The translations under genes and the position numbers were made by a program. DNA of 64,000 nucleotides. It comes from Parerythrobacter_A sp963799315. Its GTDB lineage: Bacteria; Pseudomonadota; Alphaproteobacteria; Sphingomonadales; Sphingomonadaceae. The notes under the pieces were generated by a model. It ran no database searches, was not told the DNA's origin, and worked only from the letters and a program-made list of their open reading frames with translations. Of this stretch, positions 1 to 10,467 are shown in pieces; position 1 is the stretch's first letter; every line of letters begins with the position of its first letter. Where the stretch lies: assembly GCA_963799315.1 (NCBI GenBank), contig CAWCWP010000001.1, positions 434,001 to 498,000 of the forward strand, read 5' to 3'.

Positions 1-152
1 GCACGGCGATGAACATCAAGCGGCTGATGGATCTGCGGTCCTATCGCGGCCTGCGCCATCGCAACGGCCTGCCCGTTCGCGGCCAGCGCACGCACACCAA
101 CGCCCGCACCCGCAAGGGCAAGGCCAAGCCGATCGCCGGCAAGAAGAAGTAA
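1..152 (+). CDS. rpsM: 30S ribosomal protein S13, C-terminal part
   Basis: Only the last 49 codons are present (reading frame from base 3); the gene begins before the window. S13 sits in the head of the 30S subunit and contacts 16S rRNA and the P-site tRNA. The visible part contains the conserved RGQRTHTNARTRKGKAK segment and a lysine-rich tail ending PIAGKKK, normal for alphaproteobacterial S13. It is followed 64 bases later by rpsK, the standard order of the alpha operon. Identification is secure; only the 5' truncation limits it. Confidence 0.96.
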   Translation, partial: TAMNIKRLMDLRSYRGLRHRNGLPVRGQRTHTNARTRKGKAKPIAGKKK

Positions 153-216
153 GCGCGCCCCGTTTCATTGAACGGGCGCTGCGACTTCTTACCCTGAATA
201 CGAGGAATTTTCGAAA

Positions 217-606
217 ATGGCACGCGAACCAGGCCGGGTTAAACGGCGCGACAAGAAAAACATCAGCAGCGGCGTGGCGCATGTCAACGCCAGCTTCAAC
301 AACACCATGATTACCATCACCGATGCGCAGGGCAATGCGATCAGCTGGTCCAGCGCGGGCGCGATGGGCTTCAAGGGCAGCCGCAAATCCACGCCCTACG
401 CCGCGCAGGTTGCGGCGGACGATGCCGGCAAGAAGGCTGCCGAACACGGCGTCCGCACGCTGGAAGTGGAAGTGAAGGGCCCGGGTTCGGGCCGCGAAAG
501 CGCGCTGCGGGCCTTGCAGGCGGTGGGCTTCACCATCACATCCATCCGCGACGTCACGCCGATACCGCACAATGGCGTGCGCCCGTCCAAGCGCCGCCGG
601 GTCTGA
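217..606 (+). CDS. rpsK: 30S ribosomal protein S11
   Basis: S11 is a 30S platform protein that helps form the mRNA exit channel. The 129-residue product has the usual length and the family segments HVNASFNNTMITITD near the N terminus, GFKGSRKSTPYAAQ in the middle, and the basic end NGVRPSKRRRV. The reading frame is intact, unlike its neighbour rpoA. The ATG is supported by the GAGGAA purine run 14 bases upstream and by homologous N termini beginning MAREP. It lies between rpsM and rpoA and is presumably co-transcribed with them. Confidence 0.97.
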   Translation: MAREPGRVKRRDKKNISSGVAHVNASFNNTMITITDAQGNAISWSSAGAMGFKGSRKSTPYAAQVAADDAGKKAAEHGVRTLEVEVKGPGSGRESALRALQAVGFTITSIRDVTPIPHNGVRPSKRRRV

Positions 607-731
607 CCCGCATCCAATCCCGTTTCCGCGTTGTGCAATCCACATCGCGGCCCGGACCGAACGAGCACCTGATCCCTGCCGCCGGTCCATTTATTCCGAT
701 CACGCTGAACCAAGCGAATTAGGGGAAATCC

Positions 732-1787
732 ATGTCCGTCAATACCAAGAACTGGCAGGAACTGAAGAAACCCAACACCCTCGACATCAAGGATGGCGGC
801 GACAGCGCGCGCAAGGCGACCTTCGTCGCCGAACCGCTGGAGCGCGGCTATGGCCTCACGCTCGGCAACGCGCTGCGCCGCGTGCTGCTCAGCAGCCTTG
901 CAGGGTGCCGCCATCACCTCGATCAAGATCGAGAACGTGCTGCATGAATTCTCGTCGCTCGCCGGTGTGCGCGAAGACGTGACCGACATCGTGCTGAACG
1001 TGAAGCAGATTGCGCTGAAGATGGAAGGCGAAGGCCCCAAGCGTCTCCAGCTGTCCGCAACCGGCCCGGCCGAAGTGAAGGTCGGCGATATTGCCGTCTC
1101 CGGCGACATCGAAGTGATGAACAAGGATCTGGTGATCTGTCATCTCGACGAAGGCGCGACGCTCAACATGGAACTGACCGCCGATGTCGGCAAGGGCTAC
1201 GTGCCTGCCGTGCAGAACCGTCCGGCCGATGCGCCCATCGGCCTTATCCCGGTGGACTCGCTCTACTCGCCGATCCGGCAGGTCAGCTACAAGGTCGAGA
1301 ATGCCCGCGTCGGGCAGGAACTCGATTATGACCGCTGTCGCTGACCGTCGAAACCGATGGTACGGTGAAGCCCGAAGACGCTGTCGCCTATGCCGCGCGC
1401 ATTCTGCAGGACCAGCTGACGCTGTTCGTCCACTTCGAAGATGGCGTGCCGCAGCCGGGTCCGGCCATGATCGGCCAGGCCGCCGCGCCGCAGGAAGACG
1501 ATGCCAACCAGCTCAACCGTTACCTGCTCAAGAAGGTGGACGAGCTGGAACTGTCGGTACGCAGTGCCAACTGTCTCAAGAACGACAACATCATCTATAT
1601 CGGCGATCTGGTCCAGAAGACCGAAGCCGAGATGCTGCGGACGCCCAACTTTGGCCGCAAGTCCTTGAATGAAATCAAGGAAGTGCTCTCCAGCATGGGT
1701 CTGCGCCTCGGCATGGATATCCCCGGCTGGCCGCCTGAAAATATCGAGGAAATGGCCAAGAAGCTGGAACAGGAACTGCTCGGATAA
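732..1787 (+). CDS. rpoA: RNA polymerase alpha subunit, two frame breaks
   Basis: Alpha nucleates RNA polymerase assembly and its C-terminal domain binds UP elements and activators. Reading across two single-base errors gives a product of about 350 residues, the normal size: an N-terminal dimerisation domain (LERGYGLTLGNALRRVLLSS near residue 37) and a complete CTD (ANCLKNDNIIYIGDLVQK, then NFGRKSLNEIKEVL). The breaks are one extra G in the GGG at 903-905 and one missing C near 1333-1335; they cancel each other. Because rpoA is essential and both protein halves are perfectly conserved, these are almost certainly sequence errors. A GGGGAAA ribosome binding site precedes the ATG. Confidence 0.95.
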
Positions 1788-1801
1788 AAAGCGGTTCAGG
1801 C

Positions 1802-1838
1802 GCTAAACTTCCGGCTAAACTTCCGGGCTGAACTTCCG
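1802..1838 (+). repeat. Three 12-bp direct repeats between rpoA and rplQ
   Basis: Units GCTAAACTTCCG at 1802-1813 and 1814-1825 are identical. A third, GCTGAACTTCCG at 1827-1838, differs by one base and is offset by one G. They occupy most of the 120-base rpoA-rplQ spacer. No function is known; it may simply be a slippage-derived tandem repeat in a transcribed spacer. Confidence 0.8.
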
Positions 1839-1909
1839 AACTGCAACCGGTCGACAACGACCAGCTACGGGCTACCTGATACGGGCCCATAACGAACGAG
1901 GAAAAGACA

Positions 1910-2332
1910 ATGCGTCATGGTATTTCGCAGCGCAAGCTGAGCCGTAAATCGGGCCACCGCAAGGCCCTGTTCCGCAACATGTCCGCCGCGCTGGTCAAGC
2001 ACGAGCAGATCATGACCACAGTGCCCAAGGCCAAGGAACTGCGCCCCTATGTCGAGCGGCTGATTACGCTGGCCAAGCGCGGCGGCCTCAGCAATCGACG
2101 CCTCGCCATGAGCAAGCTGGGCGACGAGACGCAGCTGAAGAAACTGTTCGACGTGCTGGCCGAACGCTATTCGGACCGCGACGGCGGCTACACGCGCGTC
2201 ATCAAGGCTGGCTATCGCCGGGGCGATGCCTCGCACATGGCCGTCATCGAACTGGTCGACCGCGATGTCGAAGCACGCGGCCAGGACAGCGGCCCGGTGA
2301 TGAACGAGGACGAGGAATACGAAGACGCGTAA
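1910..2332 (+). CDS. rplQ: 50S ribosomal protein L17
   Basis: L17 sits near the peptide exit tunnel of the large subunit. The 140-residue intact product starts MRHGISQRKLSRKSGHRKAL, the family signature, and continues with LVKHEQIMTTVPKAKELRP and the AERYSDRDGGYTRV block. It has a short acidic tail (NEDEEYEDA) seen in other alphaproteobacterial L17s. GAGGAAAAG lies just upstream of the ATG. It is the last gene of the alpha operon and is followed by a strong terminator. Confidence 0.97.
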   Translation: MRHGISQRKLSRKSGHRKALFRNMSAALVKHEQIMTTVPKAKELRPYVERLITLAKRGGLSNRRLAMSKLGDETQLKKLFDVLAERYSDRDGGYTRVIKAGYRRGDASHMAVIELVDRDVEARGQDSGPVMNEDEEYEDA

Positions 2333-2350
2333 GGCGCTTCGCATGACAAT

Positions 2351-2391
2351 CGAAATGGGGCCGGACGGGAAACCGTTTCCGGCCCCTTTCG
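2351..2391 (+). terminator. Rho-independent-type terminator after rplQ
   Basis: A strong hairpin with arms GGGGCCGGA (from 2357) and TCCGGCCCC (to 2386) is extended outward by CGAAA and TTTCG. It lies 20 bases after the rplQ stop and ends in a short T run, as expected for the end of the ribosomal protein operon. Confidence 0.8.
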
Positions 2392-2475
2392 ATTGGTTCT
2401 CTTTCATTGGCCGGCATTGCATAGCGCCGGTGACACGATAGATAGGATGGTGCAGACATCTTCCGGAGATAATCG

Positions 2476-4635
2476 ATGCGCCTTCGCTCTCTCGTCCTGA
2501 CCGCTTCCGCCTTCGCACTGGTCGCACCGGCGTTGGCCGCCACACCGCTCGCCGCCCAGGAAATGACCATGCCGGAATACCCGCAGACCGAAACCGTCGA
2601 TGTCGTGGAAACGATCTTCGGTCAGGAGATCGCCGACCCCTATCGCTGGCTGGAAGACGATGTGCGCGAAAGCGAGCAGGTCGCCGGATGGGTCACCGCG
2701 CAGAACGCTGTGACGGACGGCTATCTGTCCGCGCTGCCGGGACGCGAAGCTTACGAAGCGCGCATCAAGGAGCTGTTCGATTACGAACGCTTCGGCCTGC
2801 CGCGCGAGAAGGGCGGACGCTATTTCTACACCCGCAATGACGGGTTGCAGAACCAGTCCGTGCTGTATGTCCGCGAAGGGCTGGACGGCGAACCGCGCCA
2901 GCTGATCGACCCCAATGAATGGGCCGCCGATGGCGCCACCGCGCTGGCAGGCTGGGTGCCGAGCGAAGACGGCACGAAGCTGCTCTATTCGGTGCAGGAC
3001 GGCGGCAGCGACTGGCGCACGGTCCGCGTGCTGGACGTGGCGACCGGCGAGCAACTGGCCGACGAGGTCGAATGGGTGAAGTTCTCCGGCCTCGACTGGG
3101 CGAAGGACGGCTCCGGCTTCTATTACAGCCGCTTCCCAGCCACCGGAGAGGGCGAGACGTTCCAGGCGCTGAACACCGATCACAAGGTGTATTTCATGAG
3201 CTGGGCCTCGACCAGACCGAAGATGCGCTGGTCTACGAAACACCCGACCAGCCCGACCTGAACCATTTCGCGACGGTCAGCGACGATGGCGGCAGCGTTG
3301 TCGTCACTTCCTCCAGCGGCACGGACGACCGTTACGAAGTCACGCTGATCAACCGCGAAACCGGCGATGCGCGCACCATCATTCCCGGTTTCGAGAATAA
3401 TTACAGCTATGTCGGCAATACCGGCAGCATGTTCTATTTCGTCACCAATGACGGCGCGCCGCTGATGAAACTGGTTGCCATCGACACGGCGGACGATGCC
3501 GCTGTGCCCCGCACGGTGATTGCCGAGGCGGAAGAGACGCTTGGCGGCGTGTCGCTCGTCGGCGGACGGCTGGTGGCGACCTATCTGAAGGACGCCAAAA
3601 GCCTGGTGCGCGTATTCGACATGGACGGCACACCGGTGCGCGATGTCGCTCTGCCCGGTATCGGGAGCGCGGGCGGCTTCGGCGGCGATGCGGACGGGGC
3701 CGAGACGTTCTACTACTTCAGCAGCTACAACACGCCGACCACAATCTATCGCTACGACGTGCAAACCGGCGAAAGCGAGGCCTGGGCCACACCGGAAGTC
3801 GCGATGAACCCCGATGACTACCGCGTCGAACAGCGATTCGTCGACATCGAAGGACGGCACGAAGATTCCGATGTTCCTGGTCCGCCGCGCCGATATCGCG
3901 GAGGCCGGTACGCCGGTGCCGACGCTGCTTTACGGCTATGGCGGCTTCAATATCTCGCTCACTCCTGGCTTCTCGGCTTCGCGCATCGCGTGGCTGGATG
4001 CCGGCGGTGCCTATGCCGTGGCCAACATTCGCGGCGGCGGGGAATATGGCAAGGCTTGGCACGATGGCGGGCGGCTGGCGAACAAGCAGAACGTGTTCGA
4101 CGATTTCATCGCAGCGGGCGAATATCTCAAGGCGGAGGGCATCACGACGCCAGACGGTCTGGCCATCGAAGGCGGCTCGAATGGCGGCCTGCTGGTCGGC
4201 GCGGTCACCAACCAGCGTCCCGATCTGGTCGATGCGGCGCATCCGGCTGTCGGCGTAATGGACATGCTGCGCTTCGACCGCTTCACCGCCGGACGGTACT
4301 GGGTCGACGATTACGGCTATCCGTCCAGGGAAGCGGACTTTGCCATGCTGCGCAGCTATTCGCCCTATCACAACATCAAGGACGGCACCGATTATCCGGC
4401 GGTCCTGGTGACGACGGCGGATACCGACGACCGCGTGGTTCCGGGCCACAGTTTCAAATACACCGCCGCGTTGCAGGCGGCGCAGCTGGGCGAAAAGCCG
4501 CAGATCATCCGCATCGAAACGCGCGCCGGACACGGGTCGGGCAAGCCGACCGACAAGGCGATCGAGGAAGCGGCGGATGTGGGCGCGTTTCTGGCGTATT
4601 TCACAGGGCTGGACTTGGCTACTGGCGAGGAATGA
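2476..4635 (+). CDS. Secreted prolyl oligopeptidase (S9A), two frame breaks
   Basis: A serine peptidase expected to cleave short peptides after proline. Joined across two breaks the protein is about 720 residues, the family length. It has an N-terminal signal peptide (MRLRSLVLTASAFALVAPAL then AATPLAAQ), the DPYRWLED segment typical of prolyl oligopeptidases, a beta-propeller region, and a C-terminal alpha/beta hydrolase domain. The catalytic serine is in GGSNGG (codon at 4177), followed by Asp in TADTDDRV and His in RAGHGSG. One C is missing near 3194 and one base is extra near 3840. Export to the periplasm is inferred from the signal peptide. Confidence 0.9.
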
Positions 4636-4644
4636 TGCTGCCCC

Positions 4645-4672
4645 GTTCAGGTAAGTAGCTATTTACCTGAAC
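4645..4672 (+). terminator. Perfect inverted repeat after the oligopeptidase gene
   Basis: Arms GTTCAGGTAA (4645-4654) and TTACCTGAAC (4663-4672) form a perfect 10-bp stem with an 8-base loop, 10 bases after the stop codon. No clear T run follows, so it could be an RNA-stabilising hairpin or a protein-binding site rather than an intrinsic terminator. Confidence 0.5.
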
Positions 4673-4775
4673 AATCGCTGTCGCGCGCAATTCAGGCTCT
4701 TCTCACGGCGGGTGGTCCATAAAGGCGTTGTAATCGGGGCAGGAGGCTTCGATCCAACGCAAGGATACCCAAGCC

Positions 4776-5321
4776 ATGAAGACCATTTCCAAAGCACTTG
4801 TCGGGACCGTCGCCGCAGGCGCGATGGCAATGGCCGTAGCAACCCCGGCGCAGGCGCGTGACCGTGATCGCGGACCCGATACCGGCGAGATCATTGCCGG
4901 TGCGCTGATCCTGGGTGGCATCGCCGCCGTGGCCGCCTCCGCCGGTAACGACCGCGACCGGTATCGCAACGGACGCTATGACAACCGCCGCTACGACGAC
5001 CGTCGCTATAACGACAATCGCTACCAGCGTCGCAGCCAGCGTGCCGTGCAGAGTTGCATCCGCGCGGTGGAACGCGACGCCCGCCGCTCCGGCTACCGTT
5101 TCGCCAACGTGACCCAGATCCGCGATGTCGATCGTGAGCGTGGCGGTTGGGAAGTCCGGGGCCAGCTCGTGGTCGATGGCGACCGGGGCTTTGGACGCTA
5201 CGACAATTATCGCGGCAACCGTCGCGGTTACAACCGGGGCGATAGCGGCCGGTTCACCTGCGACTTCTCGCGCGGCAGGGTCGTCGATATCGACTATCGC
5301 GGCATTCGCGGGCTGCGTTGA
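4776..5321 (+). CDS. Secreted RY-rich protein, unknown function (paralogue 1)
   Basis: A 181-residue protein with a signal peptide (MKTISKALVGTVAAGAMAMA, cleaved near AQA-RD), then a hydrophobic glycine-rich stretch (GEIIAGALILGGIAAVAA) and a low-complexity Arg/Tyr/Asp region with repeated DRRYD/NRRYD units. The C-terminal domain has two cysteines (QSCIRAVER and FTCDFSRG) that may form a disulfide. The next gene has the same architecture. Such proteins are common and uncharacterised in sphingomonads; periplasmic or envelope location is inferred. Confidence 0.8.
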   Translation: MKTISKALVGTVAAGAMAMAVATPAQARDRDRGPDTGEIIAGALILGGIAAVAASAGNDRDRYRNGRYDNRRYDDRRYNDNRYQRRSQRAVQSCIRAVERDARRSGYRFANVTQIRDVDRERGGWEVRGQLVVDGDRGFGRYDNYRGNRRGYNRGDSGRFTCDFSRGRVVDIDYRGIRGLR

Positions 5322-5407
5322 TAGCCCGAACACCGGCAGCAGGCGGTTCAGACTGGCGACAGTCTGGGCCGCCTAGCCATTCGACCAGATTTTCCGGAGC
5401 CTTGCAC

Positions 5408-6180
5408 ATGACCAGACCTTCCCTCCTCGGCGCTTCCTCCGCCTTCGCTCGCGGCTCTTGCGATGGCTGCCACTCCGGCCACCGCTGCGGAATTCGCGGC
5501 GCCCGACGTGACCCGCACTGCTGTCGCGCCTTCCGGCCCCGCCGCTTGGGAAAGCGACGCCGTTTCGGTCGAGCGCAGCCGCCGCTATCGCGGGCATCGC
5601 GGCTATCGCGGGCGCTATCGCAACCGCATCGACGGCGGCGATATCCTTGCCGGTGTGCTGGTGCTGGGCGGGATCGCCGCCATCGCGTCGGCTGCCTCGC
5701 GCAACAACGAGCGTCGCTATGACGACCGGCGCTACGACAACCGACGCTATGACGACCGCCGCGCGCCCGGCTCGCAGTTCGGGCATCGACAGCGCGGTCG
5801 ACCAGTGCGTCGGCGCGGTCGAGCGGCGTTCGCGCGTGACCGAGATTTCCGATGCGGCGCGCGATGCCAGCGGGTGGCGCGTGGCGGGCAGCATTGCGGA
5901 CGGCAACAGCTTCGATTGCCGGATCGACAATAGCGGCCGCATTTCGAACATCTCCTATGGCCGCGCGCAAGTGCGCTATGACGACGGCTATCAGGGGGGC
6001 GCGACCTATCAGGACAACCAGTACGACGCGCAGACCTATGCCGATGCGCGGCGTCGCCAGGACCAGTCCTACCAGCCGGCCTACGACCAGCCAAATTACG
6101 ACCAGCCCGACTATCGCGAACCGTCTTATCCGGGCGGTCCGGCGCAGGGCGACTACGCGGAGGAAGATTACGGCGGCTAG
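5408..6180 (+). CDS. Secreted RY-rich protein, unknown function (paralogue 2), two frame breaks
   Basis: A paralogue of the preceding gene. After MTRPSLLGASSAFA there is an apparent extra base near 5445, then the frame continues ALAMAATPATAAEF as a signal peptide, GGDILAGVLVLGGIAAIAS, and DDRRYDNRRYDDRR. A second apparent extra base near 5784 leads into AVDQCVGAVERRSRV and SFDCRIDNSGRISNISYG, which match the two-cysteine domain of paralogue 1. The tail has repeats of the YDQP type and ends EEDYGG. Function unknown; the duplication is clear. Confidence 0.75.
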
Positions 6181-6797
6181 TCGCCCCGATAGCCCGGCAG
6201 CGCCAGCGTGAAACGGATCGCGGCGCTGCGTACGGCGAACCCGGCCAGCACCGCCACGCTCCACACCACGACGTTGGGCAGGGCCGCCAGCCGGCCTATC
6301 ACGCATAGCCCCGCCGATATGGCGGCGGCGGTGACGTAGAGTTCGGGCCGCATGATGATCGACGGGCGGCCCGCGATTACGTCGCGGATGATGCCGCCGA
6401 CGCATCCTGTAATGATGCCCATCAGCACCGCCGCCGTGGGTGCGACGCCATAGCTCAACGCCTTGGCGCTACCCAGTACGGCATAGGCAGTCAGGCCCAG
6501 CCCGTCCGCATAGTCCAGCAAATCGCCCTCCCACCAGCGGGTCGGCGTGAACCATGCCACCAGCGCGGTGGCGAGGCAGACGGGCGCGATCCACGGGTCC
6601 GAGATCCAGAACACCGGCGCCCCGATCAGCAAGTCGCGCACGGTCCCGCCGCCCACACCGGTCATCAGCGCAAAGAACGCCAGCGTGACGATCGTCTGCT
6701 TCTCCTTCGCCGCGATCACCGCACCGGACAGGGCGAACAGCGCCACGCCGACAATATCGAGCAGGTCGAGGACCGGGGTGAGGACGGTATTATCCAC
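6177..6797 (-). CDS. Trimeric intracellular cation channel (TRIC/UPF0126) family protein
   Basis: An intact 206-residue membrane protein with two related three-helix repeats, as in the YicG/UPF0126 family, whose prokaryotic members are structurally TRIC-type cation channels. Visible marks are the first helix LLDIVGVALFALSGAVIAA, the glycine-rich GVGGGTVRDLLIG and its counterpart GCVGGIIRDVIAG in the second repeat. It overlaps the upstream PepSY gene by 8 bases, indicating translational coupling. The ion carried is not deducible. Confidence 0.88.
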   Translation of the reverse strand: MDNTVLTPVLDLLDIVGVALFALSGAVIAAKEKQTIVTLAFFALMTGVGGGTVRDLLIGAPVFWISDPWIAPVCLATALVAWFTPTRWWEGDLLDYADGLGLTAYAVLGSAKALSYGVAPTAAVLMGIITGCVGGIIRDVIAGRPSIIMRPELYVTAAAISAGLCVIGRLAALPNVVVWSVAVLAGFAVRSAAIRFTLALPGYRGD

Positions 6798-7491
6798 GGC
6801 CGACCGCTCCTGATTTACGACGCGGCTTGCGGCTGCGGAACATCAGGATGCAGCCGAACAGCACGCCGATGGCGCTGAGCGCGGCGAAGAGGATCAGCGT
6901 GGGGTGCGAGATCGTCTCGCGCTCCTGCAAGTCCATGATATGCAGCCCCCACATGAAATCGAAAATGCGCCACCAGCGCGTGCGAACGGCCTCGATTTCG
7001 CCCGTGTCGCGCCCGACATAGACATGGGTGCCATCCTCCAGCGCGACTTGCCAGACGGCCATCGGGCGACGGAAATCGACAGGCACGGCATCCGCCTCGA
7101 ACTGCGTTGCCGAAGCCACGGCATCCCCGCCCACGATGCCGTCCGCCACTGTGGCGAGTGCCTGTGCGCGAGTCACCTGCGGGATGCGCGCGCCGCTTTG
7201 CGTGAAGCGTGCCGTGCTACCGTCCATATATGTCAGGTGCCAGACCGGCGCGCCTGCATCCGCTGTTAGCTTGGCCGACTGGACCGTGCCAGGGGCAACC
7301 GCGACATTGCCGATGCGCGAGACTTGCAGACCGGCCTGTTCGATTTCGGTGCGAAGATGCGTGCCGCGCACTTCGTCTATCGGGCGCGACACCATGAACA
7401 GCCCGCTCAGCGTCCACATCAGCAGCGGCACCCCGACCAGCCAGCCGAGCCAGATGTGCCATTTTGCAAACCGTCGCAGCAGGCCGCTCAT
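6790..7491 (-). CDS. PepSY-associated transmembrane protein
   Basis: An intact 233-residue protein with an N-terminal helix (KWHIWLGWLVGVPLLMWTLS), a periplasmic part with PepSY-like segments (for example VYVGRDTGEIEAVRTRWWR), and a C-terminal helix (LILFAALSAIGVLFGCILMF) before a basic tail. This is the layout of PepSY_TM proteins, often linked to iron uptake or reductase systems in proteobacteria; no such partner is next to it. It overlaps the downstream channel gene. Confidence 0.8.
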   Translation of the reverse strand: MSGLLRRFAKWHIWLGWLVGVPLLMWTLSGLFMVSRPIDEVRGTHLRTEIEQAGLQVSRIGNVAVAPGTVQSAKLTADAGAPVWHLTYMDGSTARFTQSGARIPQVTRAQALATVADGIVGGDAVASATQFEADAVPVDFRRPMAVWQVALEDGTHVYVGRDTGEIEAVRTRWWRIFDFMWGLHIMDLQERETISHPTLILFAALSAIGVLFGCILMFRSRKPRRKSGAVGRG

Positions 7492-7516
7492 CGTGCGTGC
7501 TCGATGCGGAAACGAA

Positions 7517-7549
7517 GAGACATGGACCGGGTGTTACACTGTCCAGAGG
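7517..7549 (+). repeat. 33-bp repeat, copy 1
   Basis: This 33-bp sequence (core ACCGGGTGTTACACTGTCCA) lies in the spacer between the VOC gene and the PepSY gene. The same 33 bases occur without mismatch, inverted, at 40605-40637 inside a coding region. The ATGGACC...GTCCA ends are loosely palindromic. It looks like a dispersed short repeat. Nothing else is seen in the 150-base spacer. Confidence 0.85.
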
Positions 7550-7645
7550 GCGAAAAGCGGGTGCGGCGAAAAGCGTGCGTCATAGCGCGGCAAATACCGG
7601 TGCAGGCGTGTGTAGGACAGGGCTTTTTCGCAGTACGAAAGCGGA

Positions 7646-8061
7646 TCAGTCGCTGGCGAACAGCTTGGCCGGATCGGCCATCGCTTTCACTTCGAGCGCG
7701 TTGCCGCTGGGGTCGCGGAAGAACATTGTCGCCTGCTCGCCCGGTTCCCCGGCAAAGCGAACCGTCGGCGCGATCACGAAGACGGTGTCGGCTGCCGTCA
7801 GCCGGTCGGCCATCGCGCGCCAGTCCGCCATCGGCAGCACCACGCCGAAATGCGGCACCGGCACATCGGCACCATCCACCGGATTGCTGTGCGGTGCGCC
7901 TGCGGAGCGAGATGCGCGACGATCTGGTGCCCGAAGAAATCGAAATCCACCCAGTCATCCGCGCTGCGGCCCTCGGCACAGCCCAGCAGCTCGCCGTAAA
8001 AGGCACGCGCGGCGGCAATGTCGTGGACCGGAAAGGCGAGGTGGAACGGGGGCAGGGTCAT
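7646..8061 (-). CDS. VOC (glyoxalase/bleomycin-resistance fold) protein, one frame break
   Basis: The N-terminal half begins MTLPPFHLAFPVHDIAAARA and has the FYGELLGCAEGRSADDWVDF pattern of VOC proteins; the C-terminal half has MFFRDPSGNALEVKAM, the usual metal-site region with Glu. The halves are in different frames, with one base apparently missing near 7880. Restored length is about 138 residues, typical of single-module VOC proteins. The ATG overlaps the stop of the upstream membrane protein gene (ATGA). Substrate unknown. Confidence 0.8.
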
Positions 8062-8913
8062 CGCGCGCGTATGCCGTGCAGGCCCATCGCAAGGCCGAAA
8101 CCCAGTATCGGGGCCGCACCATAACCGGCCAGCGGCATCGGATAATGCGAAATGAGCGCCATGATGATGAAGCCGAACAGCGCGCCCGCCAGCGCGAACC
8201 GCGCCGCGCGGGACAGCGGGACGGCGAACAGCAGCAGGCAGAACGACGCGAGCAGCGCAAGCGCAAGCAGCACGGTGAAGAGAATGCTCGTCTGCGCCGC
8301 ATCGGTCAGCACGCGCTCGACGAAGGGCTGCGCCTCGACTTCGCCGGTAAGCGCCATCGCGATGGATGCAACGAAGCCGATAATGGCGACGACGCCGAAC
8401 TGCCAGTTACGGGTCACATGATGGATGCCGACGGCGGCGAAGGTCAGCGCAAAGCCCGTCGCCGCATCCGGCTGGAACAGGACGGCAAGCAGGGCGACGA
8501 TCAGCATCGCCGGGCCGAACCGTGTGTTGTGCGCCGCCAGCATGGCAAGCGCAGGCGTGACCAGCATGCCGGTATGCAGCGCCACCGGGCCAAGCGGCAA
8601 CCAGCGGCTGACCGCATCGCCGGTAATGGAGCGAACCTCCGGCCCGATCACCAGCGGGGTGAGCAGGATGACGAGCAGCGACGCGATACAGCACGCCCCG
8701 GCTGGTCGCCGTATGCGGACCGCGTCCGAACCACACCCACATCGCCGCAAGCGCGAGCGCGGCGAGATTGACGAGCGGGAAGTGCGCGGGCGCATTCGCC
8801 GCCCACATCCATGCCGCGCCAGCGACGACTGGTATCGCCAGCGCCAGCAGCGAGGCGATACGCGGCGGATCGAGCGAAACGGGTGGCTGTTCGGACAGAG
8901 GCCGGACCGCCAC
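8058..8913 (-). CDS. Polytopic membrane protein of unknown function, one frame break
   Basis: About 285 residues with at least seven hydrophobic helices (for example IASLLALAIPVVAGAAWMWA, LVILLTPLVIGPEV, SILFTVLLALALLASFCLLL). I do not recognise the family. The start is taken as the GTG one base after the lpdA stop, which suggests co-transcription with the TCA genes. An apparent extra base near 8700 shifts the frame between the second and third helices. It overlaps the VOC gene downstream by 4 bases. Confidence 0.6.
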
Positions 8914-8914
8914 G

Positions 8915-10345
<1,431 letters not shown>

Positions 10346-10353
10346 GTTTAATT

Positions 10354-10447
10354 CCGTTCATCCTGAGCTTGTCGAAGGATTGCCCTTCATCTGGGGACCG
10401 TTGCGCTGAAAGGAAGAGCAAGGCTTCGACAAGCTCAGCCCGAACGG
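10354..10447. repeat. Imperfect palindromic (REP-like) element between sucB and lpdA
   Basis: Left arm 10354-10378 (core TCCTGAGCTTGTCGAAGG) and right arm 10422-10447 (core GGCTTCGACAAGCTCAG) are inverted copies with a few mismatches and a loop of about 43 bases. The element belongs to the same family as the perfect copy inside uvrA at 34963-35055. In mRNA it would form a large hairpin between sucB and lpdA and could change the ratio of their transcripts. Confidence 0.85.
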
Positions 10448-10467
10448 GATTGTATTCGCAGGGTAAT

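Noticed and set aside
732..1787. Programmed frameshifting in rpoA
   Set aside because: The two breaks are at ordinary sequence without a slippery heptamer and cancel each other; rpoA frameshifting is not known and similar breaks occur in some twenty genes here.
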